Assembly (NCBI GenBank): GCA_903879995.1
Contig: CAIRNW010000218.1
Location: forward strand, 1-5,954
DNA: 5,954 nucleotides
Direction of reading: 5' to 3'
DNA from: an uncultured Bacteroidota bacterium
GTDB taxonomy: Bacteria > Bacteroidota > Bacteroidia > Chitinophagales > Chitinophagaceae
Part shown: positions 1 to 5,954 of the stretch, piece after piece
Layout of the letters: every line of letters begins with the position of its first letter
Numbering within the stretch: the stretch's first letter is position 1
Notes under the pieces: model-generated
What the model was told of the DNA's origin: nothing
Database searches by the model: none
What the model saw: only the letters and a program-made list of their open reading frames with translations
Position numbers and translations under genes: made by a program

Positions 1-1183
1 GGCCGGTTGTTTCTGTATCAAAACAAATTTCAGTATGCGCTGATAATTCCTGCACTAGTTTTTTAATGGCTGACTCTCCTTCCACTACTTCATACTGATG
101 AGGCGTATTATGAATATTCTTGTCAGCTGGACCTGCCGGCAAATCATCCTCGGCTTCAAAAAAAGCAGGAGAAGTTTCAGCAGAAGTAGAATCGGCTTTA
201 TCTGCAGATAATGATGCAGTTCCTCCTATGATATTTCCAAATAAATCAGTTTGTACCCCCTGTGGCATTTCCTTCTCTACCACTGAGCGAGGAGGTGGAG
301 GAGGAACAAAATCCTCACCCAATAAACGTTTACCAAGCGTTCTAAATTCAAGTTCAGAAAAAATAGTTTTCAAATCTTCCTTGTTCCAATCTTTCAATTT
401 GAAATCCTCTTCATGAAATTCAACAGGAACACTAGTGATAATGGTAGCTAATTTTTTAGAGAGAATAGCCAGTTCTTTTCCTTTACGGACTTTCTCCCCC
501 ATCGCTCCTTTAATCTGATCTGCATTGGCGAGCGTATTTTCAAGCGTGCCATATTCCTGCAAAAACTTTGCTGCGGTTTTTTCTCCCACCCCAGGAATAC
601 CTGGAATATTATCAACAGCGTCGCCCATCATTCCTAACATATCGATAACCTGGCTCACCTCTTGAATATTCCACTTGGCACAAACCTCTGCCGGACCTAA
701 AATTTCAGCATCATTACCCCCATAGGCAGGTTTATAAATTTTGATTTGCTCAGAAACCAGTTGGCCATAATCTTTATCAGGCGTAACCATGTACACGGTA
801 TACCCCGCTTTTTCTGCTTGCTTACTCAGTGTTCCAATTACATCATCCGCTTCGTATCCATCACATTCAATGATGGGAATATTAAAAGCGCGAATAATAT
901 TTTTGATATCAGGTACCGCAGCCAATATGTCCTCAGGAGTTTCTTGACGATTAGCTTTATAATCCGCAAAATCGGTATGTCTTTCGGTAGGAGCAGCTGT
1001 ATCAAAACAAACGGCCATATGAGAGGGCTTTTGCTTATTGATTAATTCCAATAATGCATTAGTAAAACCAAACTGCGCATTGGTATTTTTACCGGTTGAA
1101 GTGAGTCTTGGACTTCTGATCAATGCATAATAAGCACGAAAAACCAGCGCAAATGCATCTAGTAAAAACACCTTTTTCTCCAT
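1..1183 (-). CDS. polA: DNA polymerase I, N-terminal part (3' end cut by window edge)
   Basis: DNA polymerase I fills gaps left by excision repair and removes RNA primers. The 394 visible codons, read from an ATG at 1183, carry the complete 5'-nuclease (FEN-like) domain, about residues 1-290. Its metal-binding acidic residues appear in LLDAFAL (D9), CFD (D61), GYEADD (E111, D113, D114), TPDKD (D136, D138) and GDAVDNIPG (D188, D191). The last motif leads into the helix-hairpin-helix segment GIPGVGEKTAAKFL. Residues about 292-365 form a Pro/Ala/Ser/Asp-rich linker with five consecutive prolines. The reading frame leaves the window at FDTETTG (389-394), which matches the Exo I motif of an intact 3'-5' proofreading domain; the polymerase domain lies outside. 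The start is chosen because MEKKVFLLDA matches how PolA proteins begin and no upstream in-frame ATG is seen before uvrB ends. There is no Shine-Dalgarno. It lies 46 bases after uvrB with no terminator between, so cotranscription is likely. Confidence 0.96.
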   Translation of the reverse strand, partial: MEKKVFLLDAFALVFRAYYALIRSPRLTSTGKNTNAQFGFTNALLELINKQKPSHMAVCFDTAAPTERHTDFADYKANRQETPEDILAAVPDIKNIIRAFNIPIIECDGYEADDVIGTLSKQAEKAGYTVYMVTPDKDYGQLVSEQIKIYKPAYGGNDAEILGPAEVCAKWNIQEVSQVIDMLGMMGDAVDNIPGIPGVGEKTAAKFLQEYGTLENTLANADQIKGAMGEKVRKGKELAILSKKLATIITSVPVEFHEEDFKLKDWNKEDLKTIFSELEFRTLGKRLLGEDFVPPPPPRSVVEKEMPQGVQTDLFGNIIGGTASLSADKADSTSAETSPAFFEAEDDLPAGPADKNIHNTPHQYEVVEGESAIKKLVQELSAHTEICFDTETTG

Positions 1184-1229
1184 ATTGCTAAGATAACTAT
1201 TCAGGACAGGAACTAGTGCTAAACGCTGC

Positions 1230-3263
1230 TTATAACTCTTTCAATCGAGCCTCTAACCGGAATACTTCGTCTCGAAGACTAGCCGCTTCCATATAATCCT
1301 GTCGCTGGGCCGCTTTATCCATTTCCTTCCTGACTTTTTTGATAGCTTTCTCGAGTTCTGACTTAGAAGTATACTCAACTTGTTCGTCCAAAACAGCAGT
1401 AAGTTGTTTCATGGTATGCGCAGCCATGGCATTGGCATCGCCTCCGGCATCCAGAATATCTAATACCGAGGTTTGAGCAAATACCTCTTGGGTAGATTTT
1501 TGAATGGTAGTAGGGGTAATACCGTGAACTTGGTTGTAATCCATTTGTTTTTGTCGTCGACGGGTGGTTTCATCAATGGTACGTTGCATACTATCGGTGA
1601 TCTTATCCGCATAAAAAATTACCAGCCCATTGACGTTTCGCGCTGCACGCCCTGCCGTTTGTGTCAATGATTTTTCATTCCGCAAAAAGCCTTCTTTATC
1701 AGCATCCAGAATGGCAACTAACGAAACCTCAGGAATATCCAACCCTTCCCTTAATAAATTAACGCCCACCAATACATCGATTTTACCTAATCGCAAGGCC
1801 CGCAAAATTTCAACTCGCTCGAGTGTATCCACATCACTATGAATAAATTTTGAACGAATATCAATCCGATGCAAATACTTATTCATCTCTTCAGCCATTC
1901 GCTTGGTCAGTGTTGTTACTAATACCCGATCACCTTGTTTTACACGCTTGTCAATTTCGTCTAAGAGATCATCTATTTGATTTTTACTAGGACGAACTTG
2001 AATGGGGGGATCCAATAAACCAGTAGGACGAACTACTTGTTCAACTACCACTCCTTCACACTTCTCTAATTCGTAATTACCTGGGGTAGCTGAAACAAAA
2101 ACTACTTGTTGCTGTAGTGATTCAAACTCATGAAAATTTAATGGCCGGTTATCCAACGCAGAGGGCAATCGAAATCCGTAATCAACCAGTGTTAGTTTAC
2201 GACTACGATCCCCACCATACATTCCACTCACTTGGGGAATAGTCTGATGACTCTCATCAATCACCATCAAATAATCAGAGGGGAAATAATCCAGTAAACA
2301 GAAGGGACGAGTACCCGGTTTACGACGATCAAAAAATCGGGAATAGTTTTCAATCCCACTACAATAACCTAATTCACGAATCATTTCCAAGTCATAATTC
2401 ACTCGTTCTTTGAGCCGCTGTGCTTCTATCAATTTTCCCTGTGATTTGAAATAATTCTCTTGGGCCAATGCTTCGTCCTGAATTTCATAAATCACTTGCT
2501 GTAAAACATCCTTGGGAGCTACATATAAATTAGCAGGAAAAATAGCCACGTTATCCATGGCACTAATTCTTTTCCCGGAAATCACTTCAATAGTTTCAAG
2601 CAACTCAATTTCGTCCCCAAAAAAATGAATACGATAACCCACATCCAAATAAGGAATATTAATATCAACGGTATCCCCTTTTACGCGAAATGTTCCCCTT
2701 TCAAATTCAAGAGTAGTTCGGTTATATAAAGAATTAACCAATGCATGCAAGAAGGCTTGACGAGAAATAAGCTGTCCCTTTTCCAAACGAATAATCCCAT
2801 TCATGTAATCAACCGGGTTTCCCATACCATAAATACAACTCACGGATGCCACTACAATAATATCACGGCGGCCACTCAATAAACTAGACGTAGCTCTCAA
2901 TCGAAGTTTATCTAATTCTTCATTGATGGAAAGATCTTTTTCAATGTACGTATCGCTCACGGGCATATAAGCCTCCGGTTGGTAATAATCGTAGTAAGAA
3001 ACAAAATACTCTACTGCGTTCTCAGGAAAAAACTGTCGAAACTCACCATACAACTGTGCTACCAACGTTTTGTTATGTGTCAGTACCAAGGTGGGCTTTT
3101 GTACCTGCTGAATAACATTGGCCATGGTAAAAGTTTTACCACTTCCTGTAACGCCCAAAAGAGTCTGGAATTTTTCGCCAGCCACAAGCCCTTCTGTCAG
3201 CTGCCGAATAGCTTCGGGCTGATCACCAGCAGGTGTAAAAGGTGAATGAAGGTTGAAGGGCAT
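1230..3263 (-). CDS. uvrB: UvrABC system protein B (excinuclease subunit)
   Basis: UvrB is the damage-verifying helicase-like subunit of nucleotide excision repair. It is loaded by UvrA and then recruits UvrC for dual incision. The 677-residue protein is full length for the family. Counting from the ATG at 3263, it shows Walker A GVTGSGKT (37-44), the DNA-clamping beta-hairpin YYDYYQPEAY (about 90-99), Walker B DESH (336-339), SATPGNYE (about 391-398), motif V GVNLLREGLDIPEV (500-513), motif VI QTAGRAARN (535-543) and a C-terminal UVR domain (about 636-675) that contacts UvrC. The open frame extends eight codons further to a TTG at 3287. I reject that start: the extension is made of the upstream terminator hairpin, and MPFNLHSPFTPAGDQPEAI matches the normal N-terminus of the family. 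No Shine-Dalgarno is visible. polA follows 46 bases downstream, which fits shared function in excision repair. All catalytic motifs are intact. Confidence 0.98.
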   Translation of the reverse strand: MPFNLHSPFTPAGDQPEAIRQLTEGLVAGEKFQTLLGVTGSGKTFTMANVIQQVQKPTLVLTHNKTLVAQLYGEFRQFFPENAVEYFVSYYDYYQPEAYMPVSDTYIEKDLSINEELDKLRLRATSSLLSGRRDIIVVASVSCIYGMGNPVDYMNGIIRLEKGQLISRQAFLHALVNSLYNRTTLEFERGTFRVKGDTVDINIPYLDVGYRIHFFGDEIELLETIEVISGKRISAMDNVAIFPANLYVAPKDVLQQVIYEIQDEALAQENYFKSQGKLIEAQRLKERVNYDLEMIRELGYCSGIENYSRFFDRRKPGTRPFCLLDYFPSDYLMVIDESHQTIPQVSGMYGGDRSRKLTLVDYGFRLPSALDNRPLNFHEFESLQQQVVFVSATPGNYELEKCEGVVVEQVVRPTGLLDPPIQVRPSKNQIDDLLDEIDKRVKQGDRVLVTTLTKRMAEEMNKYLHRIDIRSKFIHSDVDTLERVEILRALRLGKIDVLVGVNLLREGLDIPEVSLVAILDADKEGFLRNEKSLTQTAGRAARNVNGLVIFYADKITDSMQRTIDETTRRRQKQMDYNQVHGITPTTIQKSTQEVFAQTSVLDILDAGGDANAMAAHTMKQLTAVLDEQVEYTSKSELEKAIKKVRKEMDKAAQRQDYMEAASLRDEVFRLEARLKEL

Positions 3264-3267
3264 AGAT

Positions 3268-3304
3268 AAAAAAGGGCCGTCCTGCAAAATTAGGACAGCC
3301 CTTT
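3268..3304 (-). terminator. Intrinsic terminator after the yceI unit
   Basis: Arms 3292-3304 and 3271-3283 pair over 13 positions around an 8-base loop (3284-3291). On the minus-strand RNA every position pairs, including one U-G wobble. On the plus strand that position is a C-A mismatch, which supports minus-strand function. Six T residues (minus strand, 3273-3268) follow, three of them in the stem. It begins 20 bases after the yceI stop codon and ends four bases before the uvrB ATG, so it also occupies what would be the uvrB leader. Confidence 0.85.
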
Positions 3305-3317
3305 GGTTATAACTAAA
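3285..3317 (-). promoter_or_regulatory. Candidate uvrB promoter inside the terminator loop
   Basis: The minus strand reads TAATTTTG at 3292-3285, an exact match to the Bacteroidota -7 consensus TAnnTTTG. A TTTA at 3317-3314 lies 21 bases upstream, one base from the TTTG of the -33 element and at about the expected spacing. Transcription would start near 3279-3280, giving a leader of about 15 bases before the uvrB ATG. The element occupies the loop and the loop-proximal edge of the terminator stem. The motif is short and AT-rich, so a chance match is possible. Its support is mainly positional: a promoter is needed here if the terminator is efficient. Confidence 0.4.
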
Positions 3318-3324
3318 CTTATAA

Positions 3325-3864
3325 TTACTTCAACTCTGCAGATACGGTGATCTTGGGTTCGCCAGCAATTTTTCCGCTGTTACCAACCTGAACACCATAA
3401 TCAGCTAATACAATTGTAAAAGAAGCAGTAGCTGTTAAAACACCATTCTTTACTTCAATAGTAGCGGGAGCCGTAACATTATTGGTCTTATCCTTAATAG
3501 TAAGTTGACCAGTAACAGTAACATTGTACACGCCATTCTTAGAAAAGTTGTACTTGGTTACATCACTGATTTTACCCATAAAAGTAAAAGCAGGAAACTT
3601 ATCAGAATTCAACCATCTTTCCTCATTGAAGTGTGCCTGAATAGTAGGGTTAGTGAATGCAAAATTCTTTACAGCTGCTTCAAATCCTACTTGACCAGTT
3701 TTAGTATCGATCTCAGCAATTACTGTTTTGTTTTCAGCCTTTGGCAATGCATCAAGTGCAGTAGTTGCGTCAAAAGCTACAGTTGCTGAGGTTGTTTTTT
3801 TAGTTTGCGCAAATAATACGCTTGTGAAAGCAATCAAAGAAAGTACAAGAACTGTTTTTTTCAT
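3325..3864 (-). CDS. Secreted YceI-family protein
   Basis: This 179-residue protein belongs by pattern to the YceI family, lipocalin-like beta-barrels that bind polyisoprenoid or other amphiphilic lipids in the cell envelope. Residues 1-19 form a signal peptide (MKK, a hydrophobic core, then a likely cut between A19 and Q20), so the mature protein is probably periplasmic. Family signatures follow: alternating strands in TGQVGFEAAVKNFAF (56-70), the block HFNEERWLNSDKFPAFTF (78-95), GQLTIKDKTNNVTAP (119-133), and a final strand pair containing LADYGVQVG (153-161) and PKITVSAEL. There is no lipobox cysteine, and the protein has no cysteine at all. The ATG at 3864 is preceded by an AT-rich leader without Shine-Dalgarno. 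It starts 18 bases after the OB-fold gene ends and is followed by an intrinsic terminator, so it is likely the last gene of a two-gene unit. The ligand and physiological role cannot be read from the sequence. Confidence 0.88.
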   Translation of the reverse strand: MKKTVLVLSLIAFTSVLFAQTKKTTSATVAFDATTALDALPKAENKTVIAEIDTKTGQVGFEAAVKNFAFTNPTIQAHFNEERWLNSDKFPAFTFMGKISDVTKYNFSKNGVYNVTVTGQLTIKDKTNNVTAPATIEVKNGVLTATASFTIVLADYGVQVGNSGKIAGEPKITVSAELK

Positions 3865-3882
3865 ATTTATTGTTTTTGAGGT

Positions 3883-4353
3883 TTAAAATTTATTAACTAA
3901 AACGGAACGTTTAAAACTAATCATATGTGCTTTACGCAACTGGCTAAAAATATTTCCACTGCAGGAACCTTTGATGGATACACTATCCCCGGCTTGTACA
4001 ACTTTAGCATCTGCAACATGTTGGGACTGAAAATCAAAAATTAAGTACGAACCCGTAACAGGATCAGTAAACTTTATATTAACTGTAGTATCCGCAGCTT
4101 CCACCTCGGTAACTCTTCCTTGTACCGTAATAATTTGTTCGCGATAGGTAGCATTGGCTAAACTATCATTAGACTGATAAGCATTAATTAAATCTTGTGC
4201 AGAAACAGTATAAGCCGATTGAGCGGCTGCCGTATCATCAAATTTTTCGTTCATGATATACCAATACGCCGCACCTCCCAACACCAACACAAAAAGAAAC
4301 GCATAGAGCGCCTTTTTAGTCCAACCTTTCTTGTTTGCACTTTTGTCTGTCAT
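3883..4353 (-). CDS. Membrane-anchored OB-fold (tRNA_anti-like) protein
   Basis: This 156-residue protein has a short Lys-rich cytoplasmic start, one transmembrane segment (about residues 15-33, KALYAFLFVLVLGGAAYWYI) and a soluble C-terminal domain, most likely facing the periplasm. After a helical segment with SAQDLINAYQSNDSLANATY (51-70), the domain shows a five-strand OB-fold-like pattern: IITVQGRVTEVE (74-85), VNIKFTDP (91-98), YLIFDFQ (103-109), GDSVSIKGSCSGN (122-134) and a final strand near HMISFKRSVLV. This resembles the tRNA_anti-like OB-fold family frequent in Bacteroidota. The family name reflects fold similarity, and neither tRNA nor nucleic-acid binding is shown here. A lone cysteine (C131) lies in the CSG turn. 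There is no lipobox, so it is an anchored protein rather than a lipoprotein. It precedes the YceI gene by 18 bases, which suggests a shared envelope role. The ATG at 4353 is the natural start just ahead of the basic segment and membrane helix; no Shine-Dalgarno is present. Confidence 0.75.
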   Translation of the reverse strand: MTDKSANKKGWTKKALYAFLFVLVLGGAAYWYIMNEKFDDTAAAQSAYTVSAQDLINAYQSNDSLANATYREQIITVQGRVTEVEAADTTVNIKFTDPVTGSYLIFDFQSQHVADAKVVQAGDSVSIKGSCSGNIFSQLRKAHMISFKRSVLVNKF

Positions 4354-4404
4354 AGCGGTAAGTAGTTAAACGAACAAAGTCCCAGGAAGTTCAATTTGGG
4401 AGAG

Positions 4405-4412
4405 CAAATATA
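4405..4412 (-). promoter_or_regulatory. Candidate promoter -7 element for the OB-fold/yceI unit
   Basis: The minus strand reads TATATTTG at 4412-4405, an exact match to the Bacteroidota -7 consensus TAnnTTTG. It would place the transcription start near 4398 and give a leader of about 45 bases before the OB-fold gene ATG at 4353. It sits downstream of the recA terminator, where a new promoter is needed. No convincing TTTG occurs about 20 bases upstream; a TTGG at 4442-4439 is 26 bases away, which is too far. The -33 position is therefore weak, possibly indicating help from an activator. Confidence 0.55.
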
Positions 4413-4428
4413 CAATGTTTAAACATTG
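4413..4428. promoter_or_regulatory. 16-bp perfect palindrome, candidate operator
   Basis: CAATGTTTAAACATTG is self-complementary over all 16 bases with no spacer. It ends exactly where the TATATTTG promoter element begins, so it fills the space between the -7 and -33 positions, where a dimeric repressor would block polymerase. The AT-rich, spacer-free form does not suit an RNA hairpin because no loop is left. The regulator cannot be named from the sequence. Confidence 0.5.
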
Positions 4429-4448
4429 ATTTATATTACCAATAGGTT

Positions 4449-4487
4449 AAAAAAGCAAAAAGACCTGTCCTTTCGGAGGCAGGTCTT
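4449..4487 (-). terminator. Intrinsic terminator of recA
   Basis: On the minus strand, AAGACCTG (4487-4480) pairs with CAGGTCTT (4467-4460). Three more inner pairs follow after a one-base bulge, closing on a loop of about five bases. The U-tract is TTTTT, then GC, then TTTTTT, running from the stem base to 4449. It lies 30 bases after the recA stop. No plus-strand gene is nearby and the plus-strand exit side lacks a T run, so it serves recA only. Confidence 0.92.
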
Positions 4488-4517
4488 AAATAACCCATTG
4501 ATTATTAATGGATAAGA

Positions 4518-5522
4518 TTAGGCGTTTTGCGCCTCTTTTATTTTTTCACGAATCTTAGCTTCAATCTCGGCGGCCAATTCTGGATTATCCAGCATAAGCT
4601 GTTTTACAGATTCTCTTCCTTGACCCAATTTATCGTCATTATAGCTGTACCAACTTCCACTCTTATTAATAATACCCAGTTCAGTACCCATGTCGATGAT
4701 CTCACCCGCCTTAGAAATTCCTTCACCGAAAATGATATCAAACTCGGCAGCACGGAATGGAGGAGCTACTTTATTCTTTACCACTTTCACTTTTACATGG
4801 TTACCGATAGCTTCATCTCCATCTTTTACTTGTTGTGTACGGCGAATGTCCAAACGAACAGAAGCATAAAACTTTAATGCATTACCGCCAGTTGTTGTTT
4901 CAGGATTACCAAACATCACGCCAATCTTTTCACGCAACTGATTGATGAAAATGCAAATGGTATTTGTCTTTGCGATAGTAGCCGTAAGTTTTCGCAAAGC
5001 CTGACTCATCAAACGCGCATGTAATCCCATTTTGCTATCTCCCATTTCACCTTCTAATTCACTCTTAGGAACCAATGCCGCTACGGAGTCAATCACCACT
5101 ACATCCAATGCACCAGATAAAATCAAACGATCCGCAATTTCCAACGCTTGCTCACCGTAGTCTGGCTGAGAGATCAGAAGGCTTTCTACATTCACTCCTA
5201 ATTTTTGTGCATAGCTACTATCAAATGCATGCTCTGCATCAATAATGGCACACATGCCTCCTTTCTTTTGTGCTTCCGCAATTACATGAATTGCGATGGT
5301 AGTTTTACCAGAAGATTCCGGACCATATATTTCTACGATTCTTCCTTTGGGAAGTCCGCCAATTCCAAGTGCGGAATCAAGCGCAATAGAACCAGTTGAT
5401 ATTACTTCTTGTAGCACTTCGGCCTTTTCATTCATCATCATCACACTACCCTTTCCATAATCTTTATCGATCTTATCCATGGTCAGCTTCAGGGCTTTCA
5501 GCTTGTCGTTATTAGAAGACAT
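4518..5522 (-). CDS. recA: Recombinase RecA
   Basis: RecA forms ATP-dependent filaments on single-stranded DNA, catalyses homologous pairing and strand exchange, and can act as co-protease in SOS induction. The 334-residue protein has the N-terminal helix, Walker [10 protein letters not shown] (67-75), the catalytic-glutamate segment DAEHAFD (95-101, E97), Walker [11 protein letters not shown] (141-150), DNA-binding loop L1 around [10 protein letters not shown] (157-166) and loop L2 around [18 protein letters not shown] (196-213). A short C-terminal domain ends in [12 protein letters not shown]. The tail lacks the long acidic extension of E. coli RecA (353 residues), so a tail-based brake on filament loading would be reduced. 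The ATG at 5522 gives the expected N-terminus [11 protein letters not shown]; there is no Shine-Dalgarno. It is probably a single-gene unit, with a promoter in the AT-rich spacer upstream and a strong terminator downstream. No classical LexA box is visible in front of it. Confidence 0.98.
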   Translation of the reverse strand: MSSNNDKLKALKLTMDKIDKDYGKGSVMMMNEKAEVLQEVISTGSIALDSALGIGGLPKGRIVEIYGPESSGKTTIAIHVIAEAQKKGGMCAIIDAEHAFDSSYAQKLGVNVESLLISQPDYGEQALEIADRLILSGALDVVVIDSVAALVPKSELEGEMGDSKMGLHARLMSQALRKLTATIAKTNTICIFINQLREKIGVMFGNPETTTGGNALKFYASVRLDIRRTQQVKDGDEAIGNHVKVKVVKNKVAPPFRAAEFDIIFGEGISKAGEIIDMGTELGIINKSGSWYSYNDDKLGQGRESVKQLMLDNPELAAEIEAKIREKIKEAQNA

Positions 5523-5541
5523 GTTTTATTGGTTTAGAAAA

Positions 5542-5549
5542 CAAAACTA
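5542..5549 (-). promoter_or_regulatory. Candidate recA promoter -7 element
   Basis: The minus strand reads TAGTTTTG at 5549-5542, an exact TAnnTTTG match about 20 bases before the recA ATG. The transcript would begin near 5535 with a leader of about 13 bases. A second candidate, TTTATTTG (5567-5560), has one mismatch and would give a longer leader. The -33 side has only T runs (5569-5565). The remainder of the 5523-5643 spacer is AT-rich, with irregular G runs at 5594-5620, and shows no gene. Confidence 0.42.
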
Positions 5550-5643
5550 ATACTTTTAGCAAATAAAAACTAATTATTTTGGAACAATTTTTTGGGGATT
5601 TTTCGGGAAAAAGCCGGGAAATAACCCACTGCTTATCAGTATT

Positions 5644-5954
5644 TTAAACAAAATACCCCGCTATAAAAACGGATAAAGCCCCTATAAAAAGACCCCAGTA
5701 AATCTCGCGAGGGCGGTGTGCATCAAGGTATAACCGGGCCGAAGAAACCAGCCCTGTTATAAGTAAAGCAATGGATAGCCAGCTGCCATAATACAAGCTT
5801 TCCCGAAGTGCCATTTGTACCAACAAACAAAGTGTAACTCCCAATGCCAACGTATGCAAACTGATTTTAAAACGAGTATTGAGCATCAAAGCCGCAATGG
5901 AGGAAAGCCAAATACCCAGCGCATATTGAATGGCTACCACTGCATGCCCTGGCA
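5644..5954 (-). CDS. PAP2-like membrane phosphatase, C-terminal part (5' end cut by window edge)
   Basis: The frame is open from the right edge to a TAA at 5644-5646, giving 102 visible residues that are strongly hydrophobic with about four membrane segments. The GTG at 5940 is internal: the frame continues upstream into PGHA at the edge. Two motifs suggest the PAP2 (type 2 phosphatidic acid phosphatase) superfamily. KISLH (5868-5854) would stand in for the PSGH motif. ARLYLDAHRPRE (5739-5704) keeps the R-x5-H spacing of the SRxxxxxHxxxD motif but has Ala for Ser and Glu for Asp. I recall Bacteroidota PAP2-like proteins with a similar KISxH and R-x5-H arrangement, so this looks like a family feature rather than decay. 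The usual role is dephosphorylation of lipid phosphates at the membrane, but the substrate is unknown. It ends 121 bases before recA, and no convincing terminator is seen after it. Confidence 0.65.
   Translation of the reverse strand, partial: PGHAVVAIQYALGIWLSSIAALMLNTRFKISLHTLALGVTLCLLVQMALRESLYYGSWLSIALLITGLVSSARLYLDAHRPREIYWGLFIGALSVFIAGYFV

Noticed and set aside
120..1045. Plus-strand open frames of about 100 codons opposite polA
   Set aside because: They lie antisense to an unambiguous PolA reading frame, and their translations show no domain pattern.
3264..3287. TTG start for uvrB giving eight extra residues
   Set aside because: The extension is encoded by terminator sequence, and the ATG at 3263 gives the family's normal N-terminus.
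2979..5399. Plus-strand open frames opposite uvrB, yceI and recA
   Set aside because: They are shadow frames of well-supported minus-strand genes, with no recognisable proteins and no promoters.
5560..5567. TTTATTTG as the main recA -7 element
   Set aside because: It has one mismatch to TAnnTTTG, while TAGTTTTG at 5549-5542 matches fully; kept only as an alternative.
5594..5620. G runs on the plus strand resembling a G-quadruplex
   Set aside because: Only three runs of three or more G are close together, with loops of seven to eight bases; a fourth run is missing.
5600..5640. Possible terminator after the PAP2-like gene
   Set aside because: Only a five-pair A-T stem (TTTTT/AAAAA) or three-pair GGG/CCC stems can be drawn, which is too weak to call.
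5941..5952. PGHA at the right edge as the PAP2 PSGH motif
   Set aside because: It is about 70 residues from the R-x5-H motif and lacks the Ser; KISLH at about 38 residues fits the expected spacing better.

Overview
The window holds parts or all of six genes, all on the minus strand, and looks like ordinary chromosomal housekeeping DNA from a member of the Bacteroidota. The lineage call rests on three things. Start codons lack Shine-Dalgarno sequences and are preceded by AT-rich leaders. Several TAnnTTTG-type -7 promoter elements are present. The protein families (YceI, the membrane-anchored OB-fold protein, the PAP2-like protein with a KISxH motif) look typical of that phylum. A Chitinophagales-like source is possible, but this is a weak inference. 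There are no RNA genes, mobile elements, CRISPR arrays or signs of recent transfer, and no stretch above 300 bases lacks a gene.

In the direction of transcription (right to left) the order is as follows. First comes the 3' end of a membrane PAP2-like phosphatase gene (5644 to the right edge). A 121-base AT-rich spacer with a candidate promoter precedes recA (5522 to 4518), which ends in a strong intrinsic terminator (4449-4487). A second spacer carries a 16-bp perfect palindrome directly against a TATATTTG promoter element. This leads into a likely two-gene unit: a membrane-anchored OB-fold protein (4353-3883) and a secreted YceI-family protein (3864-3325). Another intrinsic terminator (3268-3304) closes that unit only four bases before the uvrB ATG. 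Then come uvrB (3263-1230) and, 46 bases later, polA (1183 to the left edge, 3' part missing).

Functionally, uvrB and polA belong together. UvrB verifies damage and directs incision in nucleotide excision repair, and DNA polymerase I fills the resulting gap. RecA, which acts in recombinational repair, lies nearby in its own transcription unit. The OB-fold/YceI pair appears to be an envelope-associated unit of unknown role inserted between them. No complete new biological system is evident. The most useful second looks are the uvrB start and its terminator-embedded promoter candidate, the palindrome at the OB-fold/YceI promoter, and a possible sliding-clamp-binding motif in the PolA linker.
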